From UBA2421 sp002343075 (GTDB lineage Bacteria > Planctomycetota > Phycisphaerae > Tepidisphaerales > Tepidisphaeraceae), in NCBI GenBank assembly GCA_937982565.1, contig CALJLN010000009.1, positions 46,156-110,155 on the forward strand: a stretch of DNA of 64,000 nt. The letters run 5' to 3'. The notes beneath the pieces are model-generated. The model saw only the letters and a program-made list of their open reading frames with translations, was not told the DNA's origin and ran no database searches. The position numbers and the translations under genes were made by a program. Below are positions 32,635 to 41,797 of the stretch, in pieces (within the stretch, counting starts at the first letter, position 1; every line of letters starts with the position of its first letter).

Positions 32635-35600
32635 TTAACGCGTGTTGGCGTTCATACCCGGGCCGGCGTCGTCGCGGAGGAGGATGATGCCGGTGAACGC
32701 ATCATCGCGGCCGAAATCGATCGGGCCTGCCCAACTGCTGCTTTCGCCGGTGGTGGACTTATGTTGCGAGAAATTAAAACGGAGCATGCTCGGAAGCCTC
32801 GGCCGGCCATCGGGGCCGATCTGTTTCGACGCGTCCATGATCGCATTCCACGGGATGGCAACTTCGCCACGCCATTCCGTGCCGTCGATGCGGGCCTGGT
32901 AGCGAATGCCTGCTCCCTCGAACGCCTGCCACGGATTGATCGCCAGCTTTGGATCGATCTTTCGCTCGATCCAAAGCGAACCGTTCGACTTGCAGACGAC
33001 GTGCAAAACAGGCCCGGGGGTGTTGTCGGCGTAGACTGGCTGAATCAGCAACTGGCACAGATCTTCACCCCATGCCCGGCGGAACTGGTAGTTGACGAAA
33101 TTTCTGACTTTTCGCTCGCTTGCATTGGGCAAGCCGGCCACCTTGAACGCGACATAAAACCGCTCGTCGCTCCAACTGCTGTATACCCCGCTCGGGGTCG
33201 ATGCCGGTTCGATCACGCCGGCCTGAAGCGCGGGGCGATTGAACATTTGTACGAGAGGCCTGTCTTCGGTGAGTGCATCTTCGCCGGTCCAATCGTCGAG
33301 GTCGCCGTTGATGTTAATGGGCCGCTGCCGCCGATCGCTGACGGCAACGGGGAGTTGCAGCTTGATCGGCGTGCTTTCGTTGGTGAAGCCATTGATGAAC
33401 GTCAGTTCGACCGGCGTCTGCGACTTCGCCGGGGCGGCGGTCGGGTCGATTCGAGCTTCCACAGTAAACCGCCGGACGTTGTAGGTCGCGAGCGCGGGAA
33501 TGCTGATCGGCTTCGGGCTGAACTCGGAACCAGGATAGGCGGCGGTCCATTGCAGCGTGTTTTGGTCGGGCCGGGAATCGGAGGCGTTATAGATGTCGAT
33601 GCCCAGCCGGAGGTTGACCCAGTTCTGTCCCAGGCCGGCTTGCGTGTCGCGCGTCCACTGTGTCACCCGACCCGTGAGCACGGGCCGTTCCTGTGGTGTG
33701 CTCCAGCGGAGCATGCGCATGTTGATTTCGGTTTCGCGTTTGGAATCGAGCGGCACGCCGGGATCGCGCAGCAGGATATTGTCGGCGATAAGTTGGCGCG
33801 CTTCCCGCCACGCGCCCGGGTTGGCGGTGCCGCACATGAGGGCGTACGTCGGATCTTGTTCCTGGTTCGGCTGAATCTCTACGGGCTTGGTGATGAGCCG
33901 GGCCACGAGATAGGCATTGATTGTCTGACCGCGCTGTCGCGCAAGCCAGAGATATTCATAGTCCTGCTGCGCATTGCGCAGCCATTTGAGTTGGACGGTG
34001 GGAATTGGGTCATCGACTCCAAACCAGCTGCCGGGGTAGAACCAGACCAGTTCATTCGGGTCGGCAGGCTCGGACGGCTGGTTTGCGCGCGGCAGTACGC
34101 CGGGCCACTGGATCAAAGTCGCATTTCGAAGAAACGACAGCCACGCCCAAAGCCGGACGTCATACTCATCGCCGCCGGCACCGACGTAGGGCGTTACGCC
34201 GCTTGATGCGGCGTCGGTCAGATCGGCTTTCAACCAAAGGGCTGGCCGTTTCACTTCAGTCGGAAGCCGTTGCACGGGCGACGAAAACACCAACTGCGGT
34301 GCCGCTGCGATCACACGCTGGACGTTCTCGGGCGCGATCATCATCTCACGACCGCCGCGAGATAGCTGCAACTGATCCTCCTGCAACGGCAATCGCACGC
34401 GCATTCGCGGGTGGAGCGATAGTAGTTGCTGCGCGTCCACGGAGAAGGACAAGCTCTGGTCGGTCGAAGCTCGACCCGTCACCTCCGGCCCGATGGGCGC
34501 GGCTGAACGGGTCATCCAGTCCATTTGATCAAAGTGCGCTGCCGCCTGCGAAAGGTACTCGCCGCGCGACTCGGGAAGGTAGGTGTAGAAATAGTCGATG
34601 ATGGGCAACGGCCAGAAGCCGAGTGGGACTTTGTCGGGAAAAATGTCTCCCTTTAGCCATGGGGAAACGAGCCGATCATAGGCGTCCCAGACAATCTCGG
34701 GCGGCTTTCCCGCCGGCCATTTGACGATCGGCTGCAGGCGGGAAAACGTCAGCGTCATTCGGTGCTGCTGGGCGAGCGATACGAGCCTGTCGAGCGTTTC
34801 GATCGGCCGCTTAAAATCGGGATCGTTGCGATCGAGTCGATTGGCGCGCACCGCCTCAAAGCGGTCGGGAAAGAGGCGAAGCAGGTCTTCCCATTCAACC
34901 TGCCCCGCCATGAGAAGGTGTCGCTCATCAGGAAGGACGAAATCGTGCACAGTGACCGATACCGGCACTGAGGAAAGGGCCGAGGTCGAGCCGCTGTCGA
35001 TTACTTCGACCGACGCGCGATAGGTGCCGGGCGGGGTTTGCGGCGGGATCTTGAGATCAAACCACACGAGCACCGGTTGGCCAGTGCCCTCGGCGCGGGC
35101 GGCGGGATTTGTTGGCTGCTGTGGGTCGCGAAGCGTCGCGAGGTTGATCCGGCCATTATCGTTTGAAAGCGGCAGCAGCGCGCGCGGCAGGGTGGTCTGG
35201 TCGCCGGGCATGCCGGTGTGGCGAACGAAGCCGGCGCGGTTGACGTCGATCGGCATCGAAAGGATCTGGTAGACGACGAGATTGTCAGCCGGGATGTTGT
35301 TGCCGGCGTTGGCGAGTTGCGTCAGCCGGAGCGTCAGCGCGCGTCGGTTGGTCGATTTTGGGATGGTGCTGATCTGAATGGCGAAGCTGGCGGTTTCATT
35401 CTTGGCCACCGCCAGCTGAATCTGAGATTGCTGTGTGACAGGTGCCGTCGGCGTGTTGAGGTTGACGGCGCGAACCCGAGGCCCGTCGGTCGTCCGGTCG
35501 ATGGGGCCGGAAGGCTGATTTGGGACGGATTGGGCCGAGGGTGAGTGGGCTGGAGAGGCTTGGTTGGGTGAGGCCTGGTTTGGGCGGAGAGAACTGTCTC

Positions 35601-35742
35601 GACCCGCTGAAGATCGGTCGGCCGAAGGTTCGATTGGCCGGGTGATGTCCGGCCCGCACCCGCCGACGAGAGCGAGAAGGGTGAGGCGCAAGATGATGAT
35701 ACTGCGACACTTAGCCACGGTTCCGCCGGGAGGTTTGATCAT
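32635..35742 (-). CDS. Large lipoprotein with DUF4091-like glycosidase region and CBM9-like C-terminus
   Basis: The 1035-residue protein starts (ATG 35742) with a lipoprotein signal ending LALVGGCGPDI, then a disordered Ser/Pro/Asn-rich stretch with a repeated PNQAS. Residues about 90-270 form a beta domain ending VSVTVHDFVLPDERHLL. The central part, up to about 680, resembles DUF4091 putative glycoside hydrolases, especially NELVWFYPGSWFG and LKWLRNAQQDYEYLWLARQR. The last 230 residues look like a CBM9/DOMON sugar-binding fold: ININGDLDDWTG, VYSSWSDERFYVAFKVAGL, GTEWRGEVAIPWNAIMD. It is probably outer-surface polysaccharide binding or cleavage; no catalytic residue can be fixed by eye. Confidence 0.75.
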   Translation of the reverse strand: MIKPPGGTVAKCRSIIILRLTLLALVGGCGPDITRPIEPSADRSSAGRDSSLRPNQASPNQASPAHSPSAQSVPNQPSGPIDRTTDGPRVRAVNLNTPTAPVTQQSQIQLAVAKNETASFAIQISTIPKSTNRRALTLRLTQLANAGNNIPADNLVVYQILSMPIDVNRAGFVRHTGMPGDQTTLPRALLPLSNDNGRINLATLRDPQQPTNPAARAEGTGQPVLVWFDLKIPPQTPPGTYRASVEVIDSGSTSALSSVPVSVTVHDFVLPDERHLLMAGQVEWEDLLRLFPDRFEAVRANRLDRNDPDFKRPIETLDRLVSLAQQHRMTLTFSRLQPIVKWPAGKPPEIVWDAYDRLVSPWLKGDIFPDKVPLGFWPLPIIDYFYTYLPESRGEYLSQAAAHFDQMDWMTRSAAPIGPEVTGRASTDQSLSFSVDAQQLLSLHPRMRVRLPLQEDQLQLSRGGREMMIAPENVQRVIAAAPQLVFSSPVQRLPTEVKRPALWLKADLTDAASSGVTPYVGAGGDEYDVRLWAWLSFLRNATLIQWPGVLPRANQPSEPADPNELVWFYPGSWFGVDDPIPTVQLKWLRNAQQDYEYLWLARQRGQTINAYLVARLITKPVEIQPNQEQDPTYALMCGTANPGAWREARQLIADNILLRDPGVPLDSKRETEINMRMLRWSTPQERPVLTGRVTQWTRDTQAGLGQNWVNLRLGIDIYNASDSRPDQNTLQWTAAYPGSEFSPKPISIPALATYNVRRFTVEARIDPTAAPAKSQTPVELTFINGFTNESTPIKLQLPVAVSDRRQRPININGDLDDWTGEDALTEDRPLVQMFNRPALQAGVIEPASTPSGVYSSWSDERFYVAFKVAGLPNASERKVRNFVNYQFRRAWGEDLCQLLIQPVYADNTPGPVLHVVCKSNGSLWIERKIDPKLAINPWQAFEGAGIRYQARIDGTEWRGEVAIPWNAIMDASKQIGPDGRPRLPSMLRFNFSQHKSTTGESSSWAGPIDFGRDDAFTGIILLRDDAGPGMNANTR

Positions 35743-35997
35743 GTTGCGATCCAAAGGTGCTGAATTCGTATGCAGCGAATGGCCAATTGCCGTGTTCGTA
35801 AACAGATCGGTTAGCAGGACTTTAAACCGACACGAGCAAAAAACTGATTTACCTAAATTAACCCGAGTGCCATTTTACCCGATTTCATTGATGCATCGGG
35901 CAATTGTGTCCGGGCCGAACAGAGAAATGAGTCCTCTTGGCGGAGGAAGCAAACTCTGGCACGACGTTTGTAATAGTGATTCACGAGGACGCAAGTC

Positions 35998-36339
35998 ATG
36001 GTCAACATTCGAGAAGACGGCCGGATCGAGTTTAAGTTCTACCGGCCAAACGCGTCCGATGTTCGGGTTGCCGGAGATTTCGACAAGTGGGCCGGTCGAA
36101 CCGCCATGCGGAGTGCGGGTCGGGGCTGGTGGATTCTCGACGCCGAGCTGCCGCCGGGTGAGTATCGGTTTTGTTACCGGGCCGACGGCCAGAAGTATGC
36201 CGACTACGCCGCGTTTGGCGTGGAAGCCACCGTTGACGGCTGGAATAGTGTGCTCATCGTTCCCGAGTTTGAAGCAACAGCTATGCAGATTGAAGACCAA
36301 ACAGAACAATCGCTCGAACCCGTTCGCATCGCCGCATAA
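35998..36339 (+). CDS. Free-standing glycogen-binding (CBM48/AMPK-beta-like) domain protein
   Basis: The 113-residue protein is essentially one early-set domain: MVNIREDGRIEFKFYRP, DVRVAGDFDKWAGRTAMRS with the Trp that stacks on glucan, GWWILDAELPPGEYRFCYRA, and DYAAFGVEATVDGWNSVLIV. This is the glycogen-binding fold found in AMPK beta and branching enzymes. No enzyme is fused, so it may be a glycogen-associated or regulatory protein. An AGGA lies about 10 bases before ATG 35998, and a strong terminator follows the stop. Confidence 0.88.
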   Translation: MVNIREDGRIEFKFYRPNASDVRVAGDFDKWAGRTAMRSAGRGWWILDAELPPGEYRFCYRADGQKYADYAAFGVEATVDGWNSVLIVPEFEATAMQIEDQTEQSLEPVRIAA

Positions 36340-36392
36340 GCGTCGTCGCCGTTCGCAGGTTTTGAGTAACAAGCCTCGTTTCCTCCTCCGCC

Positions 36393-36433
36393 AGGCCGCA
36401 CGGAAATTACCCTCCACCGTGCGGCCTTTTTTT
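36393..36433 (+). terminator. Rho-independent terminator
   Basis: An 11-base perfect stem pairs 36393-36403 (AGGCCGCACGG) with 36417-36427 around a 13-base loop, followed by seven T (36427-36433). It is the clearest intrinsic terminator in the window and ends the glycogen-binding-domain transcript 54 bases after the stop. Confidence 0.92.
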
Positions 36434-36495
36434 GCGCGCAGTGCGAGGCAAAAACCAGTTCTAACTTGCGACCCTGCCGGGAGATCATGGCAGAA

Positions 36496-36526
36496 TTGCT
36501 CCAACCAAATCCCCAAGACCTATAAT
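36496..36526 (+). promoter_or_regulatory. Candidate promoter of the downstream secreted protein
   Basis: A perfect TATAAT (36521-36526) has TTGCTC 19 bases upstream (36496-36501). The transcript would carry a leader of about 130 bases before ATG 36662. Apart from this and the preceding terminator I see nothing in 36340-36661. Confidence 0.5.
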
Positions 36527-36661
36527 GGGTTGGCGTGTTGGCGTCTGACGGTGCATTGCTTGACTGAAAAATGGCACTCGGTTACGGTCAAATCTCGCGG
36601 AAGTAGTTGTCCGATCCGGGCTTGCGTGGGGCGCCGGACCGGAGCACGGAGATGCACCAAG

Positions 36662-37765
36662 ATGATGCGCACCAGGTTTGCGATGTGGGCGACGGCAGCG
36701 GGTCTTACCGTCTGCTCGTTGCCTTTTTCAGCCCCGACATTCGCAGATTTGCCGCTTTCTGTCGTCACCAGCCCCGATGCAGACAAGGGTGCCAATCGAG
36801 AAGCGATTAAGAAGCACGTCGCCGAACAGGTGGAAAAGCTCGTCAGCGAAGATCCCGCCGTTCGCACCAGTGGCCGCGACGGGTTGGTGAGTCGGGTAAC
36901 ACAAACCGCACACCCCGTTTTTGTCGACTTCTACTGCAGCGAAATCAACATTCAGATTCGCCCGGCACTTGCCGACGCCAAGCTCGAATCAAGGCTCAAT
37001 GCAGCCATCGTCCTCGCACGGCTTGCACCGGCGGATCGGGCGGCCAAGCTCTCGGAGTCCGTCATCACCGTTCTTGGCGATAAACAGGAGCCCGTCAAGC
37101 TCTGGGGCATGAAGGCTGCTGCACAGCTGCTGCCAAGTTCGATCACGGTGCAATCACTCAATAATCCGCTTCTGGCGAAGGTGTCGGAAGTCGCCCAGAG
37201 TGCGGCAGGCAGCACGCTCATCGTCGAGGCATATGACGGGCTTACCCTGACAACGCACAGCTCGGAAGTGATTGCGCTTCGCGATCGGTATAGCAACGCA
37301 GATTGGGAACGTCTCATCAAAGTTGTAATGCCGGAGTTTCGCAAGCTCTGGGCAACGCGGCTTGACCAATACATCGAAGGAAAAGTCATCGAACCGATGG
37401 CGGAGCAGATTCCCACCAACTTTGTCAGCCCTCTGCGAAGTTGGACTGCGATGGGGAAAGACCAACAAGTCGTTGTAATGCAGATGCTGCTGAACCAGTT
37501 GAGCCTTGCCGGCGAGTTGGCAGGCGATGCACTGGAAGCAAAGCCGGCTTACATCCGTGTTATTCAGCGCACCGCCGGGGCGATTCAGGTGATTGCTCAG
37601 CACGAAAACAATCGCGCGTTGGGAGATGTGGCCAGCGCAATCGGCAAGCTCCCCGATACCGCCGCTGCCGCTACGATTGAGGGTGCAATAGCTCCGATGC
37701 AAAAGGCGATTATCGCCGTGCCGAAATTTGCGTCGATCAAGCCTGCACCCAAGGTGAAGCGTTAA
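36662..37765 (+). CDS. Secreted helical protein of unknown function
   Basis: From ATG 36662 (or 36665) the 367-residue protein starts with a signal peptide, MRTRFAMWATAAGLTVCSLP, cut near FAD. The mature part is helical and HEAT-like in its first half: SRLNAAIVLARLAPADRAAK, QEPVKLWGMKAAAQLLPSS. The end is Lys/Pro-rich (ASIKPAPKVKR). The much longer upstream open frame has no coding character. The oligopeptide transporter follows 102 bases later on the same strand, but co-transcription is unproven. I do not recognise a family. Confidence 0.65.
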   Translation: MMRTRFAMWATAAGLTVCSLPFSAPTFADLPLSVVTSPDADKGANREAIKKHVAEQVEKLVSEDPAVRTSGRDGLVSRVTQTAHPVFVDFYCSEINIQIRPALADAKLESRLNAAIVLARLAPADRAAKLSESVITVLGDKQEPVKLWGMKAAAQLLPSSITVQSLNNPLLAKVSEVAQSAAGSTLIVEAYDGLTLTTHSSEVIALRDRYSNADWERLIKVVMPEFRKLWATRLDQYIEGKVIEPMAEQIPTNFVSPLRSWTAMGKDQQVVVMQMLLNQLSLAGELAGDALEAKPAYIRVIQRTAGAIQVIAQHENNRALGDVASAIGKLPDTAAAATIEGAIAPMQKAIIAVPKFASIKPAPKVKR

Positions 37766-37867
37766 GCGCTGGTCAACACGCACCGGGCAGACGTTCTGTA
37801 TCGACTTCGCGAGATTCGCCGCCGCTGCCACAAGCAGCCGTCGGGTCTCTTAACACAGGAGGCTTCC

Positions 37868-39691
37868 ATGTTGCGGCTGGCTTCCATTCCGGTCGGGCTG
37901 ATGCTGCTCGTACTGGCCGCGCTCTTCTGGTCGGGTAGCGGGGCGACGCGGAAGGCCGACTTCAGCTTCATCAACCGCGGCGACATCATCACGCTTGATT
38001 TGAACTTGATGTCGTACCAGCAGGATTTCCGGCTGACCTACGCCATCCGCGAGGGTCTTTACAGTCCTGATCCGGTGACCTACGCCCCCGTCCCCGCCGG
38101 CGCCGAGAGGCATGAGCTAAGCCCCGACGGCCGAGTCTGGACTTTCCACCTGCGCAAAGATGCAAAATGGAGCAACGGCGATCCGGTCACCGCACACGAT
38201 TACATTTTCAGTTGGCGGCGTTTCTTTGAAGAGCCGGGAGAATACACCTATCTCTTCTACTACATTAAAAACGCGAAAGCGTATGAGGACAGCTACGCAA
38301 AGGGCGAGCCGATCGATATCAGCACCGTGGGGATGCAAGCGGTGGATGATCACACGCTGCGCGTAACGCTCAACGACCCTGTCACATTCCTGCTTGATCT
38401 GGTCGCGTTCCCACCATTCTACCCGCGGCACGAACGCTCGATGGTTCCGTTTCGAGAATTCAGCCAGCGGGAAATCATGTCGCTGGCATCCGATTTTCTC
38501 GCGAAGAATAACAAGCAGATTGAAACGATGACGCAAGGCGAAATTCTCGCCGAACTGCCCGCCTTCGCGGCGCAGCTCACCTCTGCCGAAGCGCAGGCCG
38601 AAGTCGAAAAGATGTTCCGCCACGGCATGATCAAGCACACATACCGAAATGAGTACACGCGCCCCCCGGCCGTGGTGACCAACGGCCCCTTCAATCTCAC
38701 GCAATGGGAGTTCAAGCGCCGACTGTGGCTTGAGAAATCCCAGACATATTGGGATCGCGACGCAGTGAAGCTCGACACCGTCGAGATGATCGTCAACGAG
38801 AATGTGCTAAGTCAGTTTCTGCAGTACGAGGCCGGAACCGTCGATTGGCTTGCCGATGTCCCGACCGACCTGGCCAGCGATCTTCGCGCCAGAGACCGCA
38901 CTGACCTGCGGGCGAGCAAGGCGTTTGGCACCGCATTCCTCACCTTCATGTGCCGCGAGGAGTTGCCCCGCAGCATCAATGCCGGAAAGAAGAATCCGCT
39001 GGCAGACATTCGCGTGCGGCAGGCGCTGGCGATGGCGATCGACAAGAAGTTCATCACCGAGAATGTGACGCGCATGGGGGAAGAAGTGGCCACCACCTAC
39101 TTCCCGCCGGGCACGTTGCCGGGGTTTGAGGTACTGCCGGGGCTGCCATTTGACATCCCACGCGCGCAGGCGTTGCTCGCCGAGGCTGGCTACCCCAACG
39201 GGAAAGGGCTGCCATCGCTGCCAATCCTGTATAACAGCGAGAACCCGATTCGCGCCCGCATCGCGCAGGTGTTAAAGGAGCAGTGGAAGAAGAACCTGGG
39301 GGTCGAGACAGAGATCCAATCGCTCGAGGTGAAGATTTATCGCAATCGAGTCACTGAGAAGGATTATGCGATTGCACTGGTCGCGTGGTATGGCGATTAT
39401 CCCGACGTGTCGACATTCACCGATAAGTATCTTTCAACCAGCCTGCAAAACGACGCCGATTGGAAGAATGCAGAGTTTGATCGATTGTGCGACCTGGCTA
39501 CGAAGGAAGGCGACGCTGCGAAGCGACTCGCCATTTTGCAGAAAGCCGAGGCGTTGATCGATACAGAGGTGCCGATCGTTCCACTGTATCATTACGTCAA
39601 TTGCTCGCTTCGCCGCGATTATGTGAAGGGGATTCAGGAAAACCCGCGAAACCTCACGGTGTTCAAGGGTGTCAGCGTGGAGAGGGAATAG
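37868..39691 (+). CDS. Oligopeptide ABC transporter, first substrate-binding protein
   Basis: The 607-residue protein is an OppA/DppA-type binding protein. It has an N-terminal hydrophobic anchor without lipobox (SIPVGLMLLVLAALFWS), then GLYSPDPVTYAPVPAGAERH, WTFHLRKDAKWSNGDPVTAH, VRQALAMAIDKKFITENVTR and ALVAWYGDYPDVSTFTDKYL, all family segments. It has a family-atypical insert at about residues 185-250 (FLAKNNKQIETMTQGEILAE). AGGAGG precedes ATG 37868 at good spacing. The next gene starts directly after its stop. It delivers peptides to the permeases from the periplasmic face. Confidence 0.92.
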   Translation: MLRLASIPVGLMLLVLAALFWSGSGATRKADFSFINRGDIITLDLNLMSYQQDFRLTYAIREGLYSPDPVTYAPVPAGAERHELSPDGRVWTFHLRKDAKWSNGDPVTAHDYIFSWRRFFEEPGEYTYLFYYIKNAKAYEDSYAKGEPIDISTVGMQAVDDHTLRVTLNDPVTFLLDLVAFPPFYPRHERSMVPFREFSQREIMSLASDFLAKNNKQIETMTQGEILAELPAFAAQLTSAEAQAEVEKMFRHGMIKHTYRNEYTRPPAVVTNGPFNLTQWEFKRRLWLEKSQTYWDRDAVKLDTVEMIVNENVLSQFLQYEAGTVDWLADVPTDLASDLRARDRTDLRASKAFGTAFLTFMCREELPRSINAGKKNPLADIRVRQALAMAIDKKFITENVTRMGEEVATTYFPPGTLPGFEVLPGLPFDIPRAQALLAEAGYPNGKGLPSLPILYNSENPIRARIAQVLKEQWKKNLGVETEIQSLEVKIYRNRVTEKDYAIALVAWYGDYPDVSTFTDKYLSTSLQNDADWKNAEFDRLCDLATKEGDAAKRLAILQKAEALIDTEVPIVPLYHYVNCSLRRDYVKGIQENPRNLTVFKGVSVERE

Positions 39692-40627
39692 TTGCCGCGA
39701 ATCCTGCTATACAGACTGTTGCAACTGCCGCTGATTCTCGCGGTGATCTACGTCACAACGTTCATCCTCGTGTGGGTTGCGCCGGGCGATCCATTTTCCG
39801 GGGAACGCGCGGTCGATCCCGTCGTCGAGCAGACCCTGCGCGAAAAATATCGTGCGGGTAGCGCGGTTCAGTTTCTCACGTATTATCCCTACAGCATCCT
39901 CACGCGGGGCGATTTCGGGCCGTCGATGCTCTACAAAGAGTGGAGTGTCAATGACATCGTGAAATCATCGCTGCCGGTGTCGATCGCGCTGGGAGTGTTC
40001 GCCCTGGCCATCGCCGTGCTCATCGGCGTGGGCGTAGGTACATTGGCCGCGGTGTATCGCGACGGCGTGCTGGACTGGTCGAGCTTGTCCATCAGCCTCA
40101 TCGGCATCAGCCTGCCGAGCTTTGTCACTGCGGCACTGCTGCTGCTCCTGTCTTCTGCGCCGTCGATGCAGGGCTTCTTTGCGGTTGGGAGCTGGGGCCG
40201 GCCGATGGATGTTGTGCTGCCGGGGCTGGCTCTTTCACTTGCGCCGATGGCTTACATCGTCCGGCTGACACGCGCCAGCATGCTCGATGTGCTGGGATCG
40301 GATTTCGTCCGTACCGCCCGCGCCAAGGGATTGAGCAAGAGTGTCGTCGTGTGGAAACACTGCTTGAAAAACGCGTTTGTCCCCGTGCTCAGCTACCTCG
40401 GCCCCGCAGCAGCGGTCACGCTTACGGGGTCATTTGTCGTTGAGAAGGTCTTCAACATACCGGGGCTAGGTCAACACTTTGTCAACTCTGTTCTAAACCG
40501 CGATCAAACGCTCATTCTCGGTGTGGTCATGGTTTACTCTCTCTTCCTGCTTGTGTTCAATCTGCTGGTGGATGTGGCATATGTGCTCGTCGATCCGAGG
40601 ATTGATATTTCAGCAAAGGGTACCTAA
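39692..40627 (+). CDS. Oligopeptide ABC permease (OppB type), first pair
   Basis: The 311-residue protein has six membrane helices and the OppB hallmarks: MPRILLYRLLQLPLILAVIY at the start, the BPD-transport loop MLDVLGSDFVRTARAKGLSK and LTGSFVVEKVFNIPGLGQHF. It starts with TTG 39692, the very next base after the stop of the binding protein, so translation is coupled. It precedes the OppC-type partner by 3 bases. Confidence 0.94.
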   Translation: MPRILLYRLLQLPLILAVIYVTTFILVWVAPGDPFSGERAVDPVVEQTLREKYRAGSAVQFLTYYPYSILTRGDFGPSMLYKEWSVNDIVKSSLPVSIALGVFALAIAVLIGVGVGTLAAVYRDGVLDWSSLSISLIGISLPSFVTAALLLLLSSAPSMQGFFAVGSWGRPMDVVLPGLALSLAPMAYIVRLTRASMLDVLGSDFVRTARAKGLSKSVVVWKHCLKNAFVPVLSYLGPAAAVTLTGSFVVEKVFNIPGLGQHFVNSVLNRDQTLILGVVMVYSLFLLVFNLLVDVAYVLVDPRIDISAKGT

Positions 40628-40630
40628 GGC

Positions 40631-41623
40631 ATGTCGGAAGCTGCGGTTGGTTATGAGAGAGATTCGACCATTCCCCTCGGCGGCCCGCCGGAGACTATGG
40701 CGGCGCGCATTCTCCGCAGTGGCAGGATGACGCTCGGCGGGGGTTTGCTGCTTCTCATCGTGCTGGCGTGTCTGCTGAGCATGCCATGGACGCTCTCAGA
40801 GTCGTCCGGTTTTGGTTACGGCAAGCAGTATGAAACAAAAGTGCGCGCCGAACCGGAACCCACTGCGGTCGGCCTGTTTGGCTACGACGTGCTGGGCCGC
40901 TCGCTTGTCGCGCGGTGCCTTCTCGGCGGGACGATCTCGCTGGCCGTCGGCGTCGCCGCGGCGCTGATTGCCGTCGTGCTGGGGGTGACCGTCGGTCTGA
41001 TCGCGGGCTACGCCGGCGGGTGGATCGATTCCACACTCATGCGCATCGTCGACATTCTTTACGGCTTGCCGTACATCCTGCTGGTCATCCTGTTCAAGAT
41101 CGCGCTGGAAGATCCGATTACGAGCCTCATCGCCATGATGCAGGGAAGTTCGCCGTCGTTCAGCGCCGGGCAGGCCGCCAATCTGATCGTAATGTTCCTC
41201 GCCATCGGGCTGGTCAGTTGGCTCACAATGGCGCGCGTTGTCCGTGGGCAGGTGCTGAGCATTCGTTCGATGCCATACATTGAAGCTTGCCGATCGATGG
41301 GCCTTCCGACGACGCGAATTTTCATTCAGCATGTGCTGCCCAACCTTGTCGGGCCCATCACCGTGTACGCGACTTTAACCGTCCCTTCGGCTATCCTGCA
41401 GGAGTCATTTTTGAGCTTCCTCGGCGTCGGTGTCCGCCCGCCGTTGCCGACGTGGGGAAGCCTGGCCAGCGAAGGCATCACGGCACTTTCGCCGGTTAAG
41501 GTTTACTGGTGGATGTTGCTGTTTCCGTGTTTGTTGCTGATGTTTACGCTGCTGTGCCTCAACTTCGTCGGCGACGGCCTGCGCGATTTGTTTGATCCGA
41601 AGCGGGAGGCCTCGAAAGTCTGA
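40631..41623 (+). CDS. Oligopeptide ABC permease (OppC type), first pair
   Basis: The 330-residue protein has the N-terminal OppC segment, a periplasmic loop ending FGYDVLGRSLVARCLLGG, and the coupling loop RSMPYIEACRSMGLPTTRIF followed by LQESFLSFLGVGVRPPLPTW. It pairs with the preceding OppB to form the channel. A 174-base gap follows before the second set of genes; a short hairpin CCCTC..GAGGG at 41627-41646 lies just after its stop. Confidence 0.94.
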   Translation: MSEAAVGYERDSTIPLGGPPETMAARILRSGRMTLGGGLLLLIVLACLLSMPWTLSESSGFGYGKQYETKVRAEPEPTAVGLFGYDVLGRSLVARCLLGGTISLAVGVAAALIAVVLGVTVGLIAGYAGGWIDSTLMRIVDILYGLPYILLVILFKIALEDPITSLIAMMQGSSPSFSAGQAANLIVMFLAIGLVSWLTMARVVRGQVLSIRSMPYIEACRSMGLPTTRIFIQHVLPNLVGPITVYATLTVPSAILQESFLSFLGVGVRPPLPTWGSLASEGITALSPVKVYWWMLLFPCLLLMFTLLCLNFVGDGLRDLFDPKREASKV

Positions 41624-41797
41624 TCCCTCGACAATGGCTGAGGGCTGTAGTCAGAGTGTATCTGTCGCTCGCGCATCAGACACTCAATGCCCCGCGCTGC
41701 GATGTGGGGCAGACCACCTCTTCTGACCAGGTGCGTTCGGGGGCCGTTTAAGTTGAGATCGTGTCAAGTTTGGCTTGAGTGAAGTTGGGATGGAGTC

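Noticed and set aside
35564..36661. A 733-codon plus-strand frame running through 35564-37765
   Set aside because: It crosses the lipoprotein start, the glycogen-binding gene and a strong terminator; coding character begins only at the signal peptide near 36662.
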